Of a stretch of 33,832 bases of DNA, positions 1 through 7,418 are shown one piece after another. A program made the position numbers and the translations under genes. Each line of letters begins with the position of its first letter. Position 1 is the first letter of the stretch. The stretch covers positions 1 through 33,832 of the forward strand of contig NZ_WJBU01000030.1 of assembly GCF_009646335.1 (NCBI RefSeq). The letters run 5' to 3'. The notes beneath the pieces are model-generated. The model was not told the DNA's origin. It did not search any database and saw nothing but the letters and a program-made list of their open reading frames with translations. Source of the stretch: Caenimonas koreensis DSM 17982. Lineage in GTDB: Bacteria > Pseudomonadota > Gammaproteobacteria > Burkholderiales > Burkholderiaceae_C.

Positions 1-41
1 GCAGCCAAAGATACGCCGCGCCAGACCGAACAGCAATCCTT

Positions 42-1340
42 GTGAAATCAACAACTTACCGGCCGAGGGCCGCGCCGTTGCTGGCGATGCGAACCGTCAC
101 TTTTGACACTGAAATCAAATGGACCCCCGGCAGGGTGCAGGCTCTGGTGCTGATCGGAGTTGTCGTCGACGCTGAGCGCCGCCTCGTGTTCCTGCCTCCG
201 ACGCCGGCAACCATCAGCCTCGGGCAATGGCTTCTCGTGGCTCCTGCCGCCAAGCGGTTGATGCAGCCCTATGCGATCGACCTGGACGCCATCGAAGGAA
301 TGACCAGGCAGGCTGGCAAACGACTCTTCCTGCACGGAGACTTCGAGTCGGTCGATCTGAACTTCAGCAGCAAGCTCAAGCGCGACGAGTGCATCCACCT
401 CATTCGCTCGGCCAGACGCCAGGCCGTGCAGGGAGAAGACGAATTCGAAGGCGCAGGTGGCGATGGTGAGGAGGGCGAGGTGCTCCTGGGTGCTGCCCGC
501 TCCGCGCGCCCTCAAGCGACGGATGCAGCCGGCGGTTTCGGTGTCGCCGCGACGGTGCTGGGCCTCGCGTTGCTGGGCGGCGCAGCTGCATCGTGGCTCG
601 CAACCGGCGAGGAGCGGGCGCCTGCAAAGCCCGCATCACCTCCCATGGCCGCGCCGAGGGCCGAGCCCGCCGTGGCGCAAGCGCCGGCGCCCCGCAGCAG
701 CGACGTGGCCCCGCCCGCAGCCGCGGCGCCGCTGCCTGCGGCCAGCGCAGAACCTGTTCCCATGGTCGACCAAGCCCTGATGGCCAAAGCCGAGGCCTGT
801 GTCGCAGCGCCGGAATGCCTCGAAGTCGCAATGCAAGCCGCCGCCGCGAGCCAGAAGCCGGCTGTGAAGAGCGCGATCGCGCGCTTGGCAAGCATGCCAC
901 CGCCCGCGGCCGGCGACCGCGTCCGCTCCGAGGAGCTGCTTCGGCGAGGACTCGAGGCGCTCAAGGTGGGCCTCACGCAAGACGCACACAAGCTCTTCGA
1001 GCAGGCGCGCGACGCAGACCCCACCCACGCCCCCGCACTTGCCGAACTAGGTGCCTCCCACCTGCTCTACGAGCGAGCCGGCGACGCACGCGCGGCATAC
1101 CTAGAGGCCCTGGCGTTGGCGCCGACCTGCGGCAGGTGCTGGCTCGGACTTGCGGGCGCTCTGGATCAGGAGCGGCAGCCGCAGCATGCGGCCGCCGCGT
1201 TGCTGGTGCCTCTCGCGCTTGTGGGGGATGATCGTGCCGCCTTGCTCGCGCACTATCAGCTGCAGTCGGGCGCGGCGAGGTCCCCGACGCTGCGCGAGGC
1301 ATACGCGACCGCCCTGAAGATCGGCGAAGGCCTGCGCTAG
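42..1340 (+). CDS. TPR-repeat membrane protein with transposon-derived 5' end
   Basis: This 432-residue protein has an N-terminal soluble part, an acidic linker (residues 130-147), one membrane segment (about 165-187, rich in Ala, Gly and Leu), a long Ala/Pro-rich linker (190-240), and TPR-like helical repeats at about 300-400, with pairs of Ala-rich helices such as LFEQARDADP and YLEALALAP. The architecture suggests an anchored scaffold with a periplasmic TPR domain; no family name can be given. The first roughly 29 codons run through the Tn3-type repeat at 90-127, so the ATG at 42 is probably not the original start. In-frame GTG codons at 135 and 147 are alternatives, and the native N-terminus may have been lost when the transposon arrived. 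A 124-bp gap follows. Confidence 0.7.
   Translation: MKSTTYRPRAAPLLAMRTVTFDTEIKWTPGRVQALVLIGVVVDAERRLVFLPPTPATISLGQWLLVAPAAKRLMQPYAIDLDAIEGMTRQAGKRLFLHGDFESVDLNFSSKLKRDECIHLIRSARRQAVQGEDEFEGAGGDGEEGEVLLGAARSARPQATDAAGGFGVAATVLGLALLGGAAASWLATGEERAPAKPASPPMAAPRAEPAVAQAPAPRSSDVAPPAAAAPLPAASAEPVPMVDQALMAKAEACVAAPECLEVAMQAAAASQKPAVKSAIARLASMPPPAAGDRVRSEELLRRGLEALKVGLTQDAHKLFEQARDADPTHAPALAELGASHLLYERAGDARAAYLEALALAPTCGRCWLGLAGALDQERQPQHAAAALLVPLALVGDDRAALLAHYQLQSGAARSPTLREAYATALKIGEGLR
90..127 (-). repeat. Tn3-family terminal inverted repeat (left edge)
   Basis: Read on the minus strand from 127, this 38-bp segment begins GGGGTCC and ends GTGACGGTTCG. It matches the repeat at 33084-33121 at 34 of 38 positions; the differences are one base at position 8 and three adjacent bases in the middle. 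Thirty-eight bp and a GGGG outer end are typical of Tn3-family ends. The outer end faces right, so the element body should lie left of base 90, mostly outside the window. The match stops at the inner edge of the 38 bp. Confidence 0.75.
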
Positions 1341-1425
1341 TGGGCTTGGGTCTTGGGGCCCTGGGCTCGGCTGATGTGAGCGCGAACCGCACTCGTTGTC
1401 GGGAATTCCTCCGTTAGTCGACACC

Positions 1426-1455
1426 TTGGCAGCCTAGATTCGGCAGTTGCTACAG
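1426..1455 (+). promoter_or_regulatory. Possible sigma-70-type promoter
   Basis: TTGGCA at 1426-1431 and CTACAG at 1450-1455 are separated by 18 bp, and the ATG of the small membrane gene lies nine bases further on. The -10 match is weak and the distance to the start codon is very short, so the mRNA would have almost no leader. This is a motif-level call only. Confidence 0.25.
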
Positions 1456-1464
1456 TTCCGCTCC

Positions 1465-1761
1465 ATGACGGAACCCAAACGGCCCCTCGGCGCCGAGATC
1501 CTCCTCGGACTGGGTGTCCTGGCGTTCATCGTGTCTTTGGTCCTGCTTCTCAGCGACCGACGCATCCTTGTCTATGAGCACAAGGTCAACCCGGGTGAGT
1601 CGTTCGTCGAGGGTGAATGGGGCGACCTTGGCAAAGCCAGTCAGTCCCAGCTTGTGTGCCGCTACTTCACTGGACGCAGCGTGCAGACGACCGTTTACTG
1701 GCACGCACCGAACAACATCATGGGCAAGGATCAGTGCCCGTTTCTCTCCAAGGGAGAGTAG
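1465..1761 (+). CDS. Small single-pass membrane protein
   Basis: A 98-residue protein starting MTEPKRPLGAEILLG. Residues 10-30 form one strongly hydrophobic helix (LGVLAFIVSLVLLL), followed by about 65 polar residues with two Cys. The positive residues before the helix suggest the N-terminus stays inside and the tail is periplasmic. The ATG at 1465 is preferred over an in-frame TTG at 1447, because it sits just before the hydrophobic run. It precedes a second membrane protein and a lipoprotein on the same strand, so the three may serve one envelope function. No family recognised. Confidence 0.6.
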   Translation: MTEPKRPLGAEILLGLGVLAFIVSLVLLLSDRRILVYEHKVNPGESFVEGEWGDLGKASQSQLVCRYFTGRSVQTTVYWHAPNNIMGKDQCPFLSKGE

Positions 1762-1799
1762 GCCAGCACCGATATTGCTGATAGGTGGAGGGTCGAGCA

Positions 1800-2474
1800 A
1801 TGCTCTTCGCAGAAATGAACAAGCTGCTCCAGCCGCACCGGGATCGCGTGTCGGAGTTGGAGGCGCAAGCCGGGATCACAGAGGCCGCTGACCGTGCGCG
1901 AGAAGGGTCCATGTTCCCCCTCGGCATCGACGGTGACAACGTGCCTCCGGAGGAATACTTCGCAGACGAAGCCGACCACACGCGCTTTGGCGTTCGCCGC
2001 GTTTATTTCGGCGTGGAAGACGTATCGCTGCGCAAGCAGCTCATACGGGCACTGCGGAAGCTGGAGAAGGTTCACAGCGAGCTGCTCGACCGAGACATCC
2101 AAACGGCACAGGCCGCGGTCAACAGGGCCAAGGTGTCAGTGCGCCGCCTGCCTTGGGAAACTGGGATTGTGCTGGCAGTCATCTGCACTGCCATCGGCAA
2201 GTACGCAGGCGGAGACACAGGCCTTGTCTTCGGGGCCGTCGTGGGCCTGTTCATGGGGTTGGGGTACGTGTGGAACCGCAAAGGTGACGCTGAAGCTGCG
2301 TTGGAACAAGCGGAAGACGAGTACAAGATCGTCAAGAGGGATCGTTTGGTGCGCAAGCTGCATCCAGAGACCTTCTGCGAAATGGAGGAGCGCACGGGCC
2401 AAGAGGATCACGACTTCGGTGGCGAATGCGCCCGCTACAAGGTCGCTCGACACCTGGCGCAGGAGGCGGCATGA
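1800..2474 (+). CDS. Membrane protein with long helical flanks, unknown function
   Basis: A 224-residue protein beginning MLFAEMNKLLQPH. The ATG at 1800 is chosen because a good ribosome-binding site, GGTGGAGGG, lies at 1784-1792; a GTG at 1785 inside that site is less likely. Residues 75-115 form a charged heptad-like helix (around LRKQLIRALRKLEKVH). Two membrane segments follow at about 122-150 (GIVLAVICTAIGKYA, then GLVFGAVVGLFMGLGYVW), then a second charged helix. The two helical arms flanking a hairpin in the membrane suggest a coiled-coil membrane protein. The stop overlaps the next start (ATGA at 2471-2474), so translation is coupled to the lipoprotein. Confidence 0.65.
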   Translation: MLFAEMNKLLQPHRDRVSELEAQAGITEAADRAREGSMFPLGIDGDNVPPEEYFADEADHTRFGVRRVYFGVEDVSLRKQLIRALRKLEKVHSELLDRDIQTAQAAVNRAKVSVRRLPWETGIVLAVICTAIGKYAGGDTGLVFGAVVGLFMGLGYVWNRKGDAEAALEQAEDEYKIVKRDRLVRKLHPETFCEMEERTGQEDHDFGGECARYKVARHLAQEAA

Positions 2475-2713
2475 GGTTGCTGCTTCTCTGTGGAGTCGGC
2501 GTGACTCTCAGCGCGTGCGACGTCTCTGGCACGCATACGCTCTACCGCAACAGCGTTCTTGACTCCACTGCGCGCTATCACATCAGCACCTTCGACAGCT
2601 CCGACGGTGACAAGTACAACGCTGAGAACTGCCAAATCGCTGCCGACTTGTTCCAGCAGCAGCCAGGTGTGAGAACGCGGTTCTGGTGTGAGAAAGGGAC
2701 CTTCCGCAAGTAG
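2471..2713 (+). CDS. Small lipoprotein
   Basis: An 80-residue protein beginning MRLLLLCGVGVTLSAC. The hydrophobic start followed by the lipobox LSAC (Cys16) marks a signal-peptidase II substrate, so the mature protein would be a lipid-anchored polypeptide of about 65 residues with two further Cys that could pair. The start is set by the lipobox and by the 4-bp overlap with the upstream membrane protein. No family was recognised; the coupling suggests the two work together in the envelope. Confidence 0.65.
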   Translation: MRLLLLCGVGVTLSACDVSGTHTLYRNSVLDSTARYHISTFDSSDGDKYNAENCQIAADLFQQQPGVRTRFWCEKGTFRK

Positions 2714-2854
2714 TTGGCGGCGCGCGTCAAGCACGCGGTGCTGGGAAGCGTGCTGGCGGTTCAGTCGCGTGCATCCGCAGGCGTGGCCGCCGGCGCCGCC
2801 GGGCGTCCTCACCGGCAGCGAACTGGCGGACCCGGCCGTGAGCGAGGGGTGGCG

Positions 2855-2874
2855 GCTGGCCGCCAGCGGCCAGC
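2855..2874. terminator. GC-rich perfect hairpin between convergent genes
   Basis: An 8-bp arm GCTGGCCG, a 4-base loop CCAG and the exact complement CGGCCAGC form a perfect hairpin. It lies in the 246-bp gap (2714-2959) between the lipoprotein gene and a gene on the other strand, which is where a bidirectional terminator would be expected. There is no T-run, so intrinsic termination is uncertain. Nothing else in the gap could be assigned. Confidence 0.4.
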
Positions 2875-2959
2875 GGCGCACTGCAGCTCTGCGGGCCTCA
2901 GCGGCGGGGCCGCGGAGGGCATCCGCGAACCTCGGCGCTCGGTGAGGGGCCCCCGCCGG

Positions 2960-4732
2960 TCAGCCCGGCATCAGCGTGGCCCACTTTCCGAGTCGCAGCG
3001 AAACCATGTTGCAGTCCTCGTTCGGATCCAGGCCGTGGCACATCCGCGCGAATGGAACTGACAGACACGGATCATCGGCGTATCGGGCCAGCGGCTTGTC
3101 GAAGCTGAAGCCCGCCTCCGCTTGCTCCAGCAGGGCGTCGGCACCGCTCATGTTCGCGCACAGCGCGAACGGCCGCCACTTGCGCTGCCACCATAGCATC
3201 CCTCCGAACGCATACGGCTTGCCGTCGATGGTGCACACCGGAATGCCGTTGAAGAACAGGACGGCACCGTCTGGGTGGCGCGCTGACACCACAGCCATCG
3301 CCTCCTGAGCCAGATCGTCGGTCGGGTCGTCGGGCATGTAGGCGTAGTTCTCGACGATCGCAGGCAGCAAGATCCTGCGCTGCGAAGCCTCAAGCACGAA
3401 CGCAGGCGTGAGGCGCACTGGCTCCTCGACGTATTGGGAGAGCCGCCAACCCAGGGTTTCGAGCAGATCTGCCCAGTTCGGATGCATCGGGCCGCGCAGG
3501 CCTCCGGAGGCCCGCATCTGTTCCATGAAGTCCTGAGGATCGACATCACCATGCCCAATGCGCTCGAGAATGTCGCCCAAGCAGCCCTCCATGCTGCCCT
3601 TGGTCACGCCAGCAAAGAGGCGGTCTGACTGCGATCGGAGCACGGGGTCCAGATGGTGACGGAAGACTTCGACCGCCCAAACTTGTCGGTGCAGGAAGTC
3701 AGGTCCAGGCCGGGAGCGAAGGACCGAAAGGGGCACGCGCACGCTGGGCTCCAGAGGCGTGAACTGGCCTTTCCAGCCCAGGTCGCCCAGCTCCCCATCC
3801 GCCTCCGAAACATAGAAGCCACGAGGAAGTTTGATCAGGCTGACTTCGCCTCCGCCGCGCCGCTTGCGAACATGGGAGTCGCCAAGACCGCGCAGAGCTG
3901 CGTCGCCGCGCTCGGCGAACTCGGCCCGGCTCAGCTCGAACGAGTCCAGGAAGCGCGCGACATCGGCGCTCTCGAAATCCAGCGCGCGCGCCGGTGCAAT
4001 GTCCGGCCACCGCCATGCGTACCCGCCGAAGGCACCCATGTCTTGGTGCGAGTCCCGGCTGAAAGGGTTCTGGACCACCTCGATGGGCGATGCCAAGGCG
4101 CCGACGCAATGCAGAATGTGCTGGTCGGCGCGCACGTCGAGCTCCGAATAGCCGAACGCGACCATCGGACATGCACGAGCCGCGAGCGCCTCCATCCCCG
4201 CGTCGTTCAGCCATCCAGCAGGGTCGACCTCCAAGCCCGGGTGAGAGAGCACGCACAGGTCGAAGCTCCTTAAGCCGCCGTGCTCGGAAGCGTACTGCGC
4301 GAGCCGCCCATTGAAGATCGAAGCAGGCCTACGGTCTTGAACCAGAGAAGCCAGCGGGGTCGCCCACTCCGCACGCAGACTTTCAATGGACTTGCCCTGA
4401 GACGGCTGGAGGCCTCGCGTGAGTTGATCCCCAACGAGCACGACTTCGCACGCGCCCCCCGGCTGCCCAAGCAGCCAGGGCAGGAAGGAAAGCCAACGCC
4501 CTCCGTCCATGCATTCGATGGCACCCGCGCCGGCGACCAGGACTCGAAAGCTGCCGCGTGCCGCCACTGCAGGAATGTTCCTCGCCGACCACCAGGCGAT
4601 CGCCATCGCCGGCGCCAGCACCTGGCACAGCGTCTGCGCACTCAGCGCTCGAAATTGCGGATGCGCGTCCACAAACGCACGCAGAAGGAAGCGCAGATTC
4701 CGGTGTTCGAGTACAGGAGCAGTGGTGGGCAT
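2960..4732 (-). CDS. Large protein of unknown function, Rossmann-like N-terminal part
   Basis: A 590-residue protein from the ATG at 4732. Residues about 50-190 alternate hydrophobic strands and helices (FRVLVAGAGAIECMDGG, then CEVVLVGDQL, then FDLCVLSHPGLE), reminiscent of a nucleotide-binding fold and distantly of the C-terminal domain of MSS51-type proteins; this is only an impression. The C-terminal half has a short beta-rich block (GAVLFFNGIPVCTIDGKPYAFGG). It stands alone on the minus strand, divergent from the gene run starting at 5047. The frame stays open upstream to 5161, and residues just before the ATG look protein-like (KRFYGAKWAFRSD), so a TTG start at 4843 adding 37 residues is possible. 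Confidence 0.6.
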   Translation of the reverse strand: MPTTAPVLEHRNLRFLLRAFVDAHPQFRALSAQTLCQVLAPAMAIAWWSARNIPAVAARGSFRVLVAGAGAIECMDGGRWLSFLPWLLGQPGGACEVVLVGDQLTRGLQPSQGKSIESLRAEWATPLASLVQDRRPASIFNGRLAQYASEHGGLRSFDLCVLSHPGLEVDPAGWLNDAGMEALAARACPMVAFGYSELDVRADQHILHCVGALASPIEVVQNPFSRDSHQDMGAFGGYAWRWPDIAPARALDFESADVARFLDSFELSRAEFAERGDAALRGLGDSHVRKRRGGGEVSLIKLPRGFYVSEADGELGDLGWKGQFTPLEPSVRVPLSVLRSRPGPDFLHRQVWAVEVFRHHLDPVLRSQSDRLFAGVTKGSMEGCLGDILERIGHGDVDPQDFMEQMRASGGLRGPMHPNWADLLETLGWRLSQYVEEPVRLTPAFVLEASQRRILLPAIVENYAYMPDDPTDDLAQEAMAVVSARHPDGAVLFFNGIPVCTIDGKPYAFGGMLWWQRKWRPFALCANMSGADALLEQAEAGFSFDKPLARYADDPCLSVPFARMCHGLDPNEDCNMVSLRLGKWATLMPG

Positions 4733-4962
4733 GTTCAGAAGGTGGGCGCCTCCATCGTACGAGCAAACGGCATCGCTGCGGAAGGCCCATTTCGCACCAT
4801 AGAAGCGCTTGACACTTGCACGACGGCTCCTTCGTCCGCGCAATGGCGACGGACACGGCTCGCCGTCGTTTCCCGCCGTGAAGCTTCGTGCCACTTCGCC
4901 CTCACACGATGCACTGGCTCCGCCGACCCGTCCCTGCTCACGCGCTGCGCCCGCGAAGGGGA

Positions 4963-4990
4963 TTGACGTCAAGCCCTTCTCTCGTATCTT
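4963..4990 (+). promoter_or_regulatory. Putative promoter with a 10-bp palindrome at -35
   Basis: TTGACG (4963-4968) and TATCTT (4985-4990) are separated by 16 bp and point toward the gene run beginning at 5047. The -35 box lies in the perfect palindrome TTGACGTCAA (4963-4972), which could be an operator half-site pair. The divergent stretch 4733-5046 holds no other clear gene, apart from a possible N-terminal extension of the minus-strand neighbour in its left third. Confidence 0.4.
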
Positions 4991-5046
4991 GACTTCAGCC
5001 GCGGCCACTTCTGGCCTTCGGCGAACAAGCAAGGGCGAAAAAGAGC

Positions 5047-5505
5047 GTGGTCGATCAACTGGAAGCAAGACGTGGAGGCCTCTCGTGCCCCGAAGGGCCG
5101 CTGACGCGCATCGCCAACGCCGAGCATGAGAGCGGCGGCGGGGGCACCGACCACCCGCCAAGACCCGGGGCAGTGGGGATGTTGCTGGCGACAGGTGAAG
5201 TCGTGCTCACGGCCACCGGCCGCATGACAAGCCCGTTCCCGCCTGTGAGGCTGGGTACCAGCCGTGCCGTGACCAGCACGGTGCGCGCTGCGGCCGCCTG
5301 GTTGCTGCACAACGCCGCCGAAGAAGCGCTCGCCCGCGGCAACCTCTTCGCCCGACGGCAGTTCTTGCTGGCACTTCGCAGCCCACGCCAGGCGGACACC
5401 GATTCCGCCGAGTGCTTCCTCTTCACGCCGCGCGACAACATGCCGACCGGGCAGGTGGCCTGCCCGACCGTTCGCCCGCGGCCGCTCCACTCCGAACACC
5501 CATGA
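5047..5505 (+). CDS. Unknown protein, first gene of DNA-processing run
   Basis: A 152-residue protein from a GTG start at 5047, with a weak AGGG about ten bases upstream; an ATG at 5179 is a shorter alternative. The middle (TSTVRAAAAWLLHNAAEEAL) is helical, followed by a basic strand-like segment (FARRQFLLALRSP). No family recognised. Its stop overlaps the next start (ATGA, 5502-5505), which is the best evidence that it is translated. It is the first gene downstream of the promoter at 4963-4990 and heads the run that continues to the ERCC4 nuclease. Confidence 0.5.
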   Translation: MVDQLEARRGGLSCPEGPLTRIANAEHESGGGGTDHPPRPGAVGMLLATGEVVLTATGRMTSPFPPVRLGTSRAVTSTVRAAAAWLLHNAAEEALARGNLFARRQFLLALRSPRQADTDSAECFLFTPRDNMPTGQVACPTVRPRPLHSEHP

Positions 5506-6056
5506 CTCGCAGACCGTCCGATCCTCCCTCCCATTCCGCGAGCGCCGTGGGCGTTCCGCCCGATGTGGCGGCGCTGGGCCTGCCCTGGCGCCTCGACATC
5601 CAGCATGGCTACGCTCGCTTCCTGCGTGTCGACGGGCGCCCTGCCCTCGGCGTTGCCGTCGATCTCGATTCGGACGAGGGCCTGGCGCTCCTCGCAAGTC
5701 CCGATCTTCGGGTCGCACTGCTGCAGTACATCGTCAAAGCGGCCAACGGCCTGCAGCGCGACGCGTTCGGCGCCCTGCGCTCGCTCTCGGAATGGGGCGG
5801 GCTGGCACCGCGGCCCGGGGACCCGCCCGGCCTGGCCCAGGCCCAGGAAGCGGCGTTGGCTGCCCTCCGCGCTTACGAGCGCTCGGGCGCTCCGCTCACG
5901 AGCGCCGAAGGCGCGTCGTTCGCCTCCTGGTTCGAGGCGGCCTATCACGACGCTGCTGCCCCGGTAGCAGCGACGGATCTCGCCGGCGGCCGCCACAAGA
6001 CCACGGCATTCGCCTGGGCGCTGCACGGCTACCGTCGCGGCATTGGCGCGATCTGA
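5502..6056 (+). CDS. Unknown protein, second gene of the run
   Basis: A 184-residue protein beginning MTRRPSDPPSHS. After a disordered, Ser/Pro-rich leader of about 25 residues comes an alpha/beta segment (LPWRLDIQHGYARFLRVDG, then ALGVAVDLDSDEGLALL) and then mostly helix. No motif or family was recognised. The start is fixed by a 4-bp overlap with the upstream stop, and only ten bases separate its stop from the NYN-domain gene, so all three are probably one transcript. The Trp- and Gly-rich C-terminus (FAWALHGYRRGIGAI) hints at a small binding surface, but that is guesswork. Confidence 0.55.
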   Translation: MTRRPSDPPSHSASAVGVPPDVAALGLPWRLDIQHGYARFLRVDGRPALGVAVDLDSDEGLALLASPDLRVALLQYIVKAANGLQRDAFGALRSLSEWGGLAPRPGDPPGLAQAQEAALAALRAYERSGAPLTSAEGASFASWFEAAYHDAAAPVAATDLAGGRHKTTAFAWALHGYRRGIGAI

Positions 6057-6066
6057 GGCACACCTC

Positions 6067-6747
6067 ATGAAGTCTGCATCTTCCCCCAAGTCGCCCCGCG
6101 TGCGGCCCTGCGTCATCTACGTCGACACCGACAACCAGCGCCACCAGCTGGCGCGGCCTCTGCTGGCCACCCTGCGCGCAAGAGGCTACACCCCTCGTCT
6201 GGCCTTCCTCGCCGGCAACAACCACGCGTGGGCGCTGAGCCAGTGGCACGCCAGCTTCCTGCAGGATCCCCAGTTGACCCGCAGCACCAGCGCCCAGCCG
6301 GTACCTCTGCAGCGTGAAGCGGCCGATGCTGCTCTCATGCTCGCCATTGGCCAGCGCTTGCGGGAACACCTCACGGCGCAGGAGACCATCGTGATCGTCT
6401 CGGGCGACCTCGCTCTCCTCGCGTGTGCAGAACGTGTCGCCGCGGCGGGTGCTGCCTGCCTGGTCGCGCACGATGCGCTGCAGGCACCACCGTCCCTCCC
6501 CCTGGCAAGCGTTGCGCGCCTCGCGGTGCAGGCGCCCGAGGATTCCCGCCGCACGCCGACCACGGGCCGCCTGCTCGCACTGCTGCGCACCACAGCGCCG
6601 CTCGCCGCCGGCGGCTACCTCAAGGCCCAGGTCGGCACTGTGCTCAGCCGCGCCGGCCTCGGCCGCCAGGAGCGTGCCGCTTTCCTTGCCAGCGTCCCGG
6701 GCCTGCGGGAGAGGGTGGTCGGCGGTCAGCGGGTGCTGTTCTTCTGA
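6067..6747 (+). CDS. NYN/PIN-like nuclease-domain protein
   Basis: A 226-residue protein. Residues 15-125 show the NYN (PIN-like) pattern: a strand ending in VDTDN (D20, D22, N23), a helix, a second strand, a mid-domain Asp (D87, in EAADAALMLAIG) and IVSGD (D114). In NYN families these acidic residues bind the metal used for RNA or DNA cleavage, so the catalytic set looks complete. Residues 165-226 resemble a small winged-helix or OST-HTH-like domain, a common partner of NYN domains. The ATG at 6067 is used; a TTG at 6043 would overlap the previous gene. Its stop TGA shares one base with the next start. Nuclease activity is inferred from the family, not shown. Confidence 0.65.
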   Translation: MKSASSPKSPRVRPCVIYVDTDNQRHQLARPLLATLRARGYTPRLAFLAGNNHAWALSQWHASFLQDPQLTRSTSAQPVPLQREAADAALMLAIGQRLREHLTAQETIVIVSGDLALLACAERVAAAGAACLVAHDALQAPPSLPLASVARLAVQAPEDSRRTPTTGRLLALLRTTAPLAAGGYLKAQVGTVLSRAGLGRQERAAFLASVPGLRERVVGGQRVLFF

Positions 6748-7418
6748 TGGACCACCCCACCTCGACGCGCCGGGCGCAGCGCCAGCAGCGCCGCTGCAGC
6801 GCCAATCCCCTGCTCGCGCTTCCTGCCGTGCAGCGCGTCCGCATGCTGCCTCTTCCGGTTCGACTGGCGCTCGGCGAGCTGCTGACAGAGCTCGAACTGG
6901 ATTGTGCCCATCGCGCCCAGCACAGCTGGGCCAAGCACAAGGCCCCGGTGGCCGCGTACTTCGTCGCGGTGGCCACCTTCACCAGGCACCTGCGCCAGCG
7001 TGCGGTGCTGCCGGACCACCCCGCGTGCCTGCGCCGCGCCACGGGCGATCCCCCCACAGCGAAGAAGCCGGTGGACCCCGGCACAGACCGTTCGGCGAGG
7101 GAAGACGTTCGCAACCCCGTGTTGGCTCTGCCTGCCGTCGCACGGCTGCGTGACCTGCCGGCGCCTGCGCGGGCGACGCTGGCGGAAGCGCTGCGTGCGT
7201 TCCAGGCGGAGTGCGCGCGGCTCGCGCAGCGTGACTGGGCTGAACGCCGTTGTGCGTCCGCAGCGCTCCACAAGGCGGCCGCCGTGTACGCAGGACACAT
7301 CCGCCGCGCCATGATCCGGCCTGCGGCGCGCGAGAATGTCACCGGATGGAAAGCAACACCAACACCAACAGTCGCAGCACCATCCAGGAGGCTCCTGTTG
7401 CCGAGGGTCTTCGCTTGA
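6747..7418 (+). CDS. Internally duplicated helical protein, unknown function
   Basis: A 223-residue protein made of two copies of a module of about 70 residues, at 20-89 and 123-191, each beginning with NP-x-LALPAV, carrying a central Cys-Ala and a Trp-Ala (W61, W164), and ending in a basic helix with HLRQR or HIRRA. I count about 30 identities in 70. The basic helices could bind nucleic acid. It starts at the ATG sharing one base with the upstream stop (TGATG), so translation is coupled to the NYN gene. Its 3' end overlaps the next gene by 73 bp in another frame; the last 25 residues are low-complexity. No family recognised. Confidence 0.6.
   Translation: MDHPTSTRRAQRQQRRCSANPLLALPAVQRVRMLPLPVRLALGELLTELELDCAHRAQHSWAKHKAPVAAYFVAVATFTRHLRQRAVLPDHPACLRRATGDPPTAKKPVDPGTDRSAREDVRNPVLALPAVARLRDLPAPARATLAEALRAFQAECARLAQRDWAERRCASAALHKAAAVYAGHIRRAMIRPAARENVTGWKATPTPTVAAPSRRLLLPRVFA

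Noticed and set aside
2714..2959. Short open frames in the gap after the lipoprotein
   Set aside because: No ribosome-binding site, motif or conserved pattern; the main feature of the interval is the perfect hairpin at 2855-2874.
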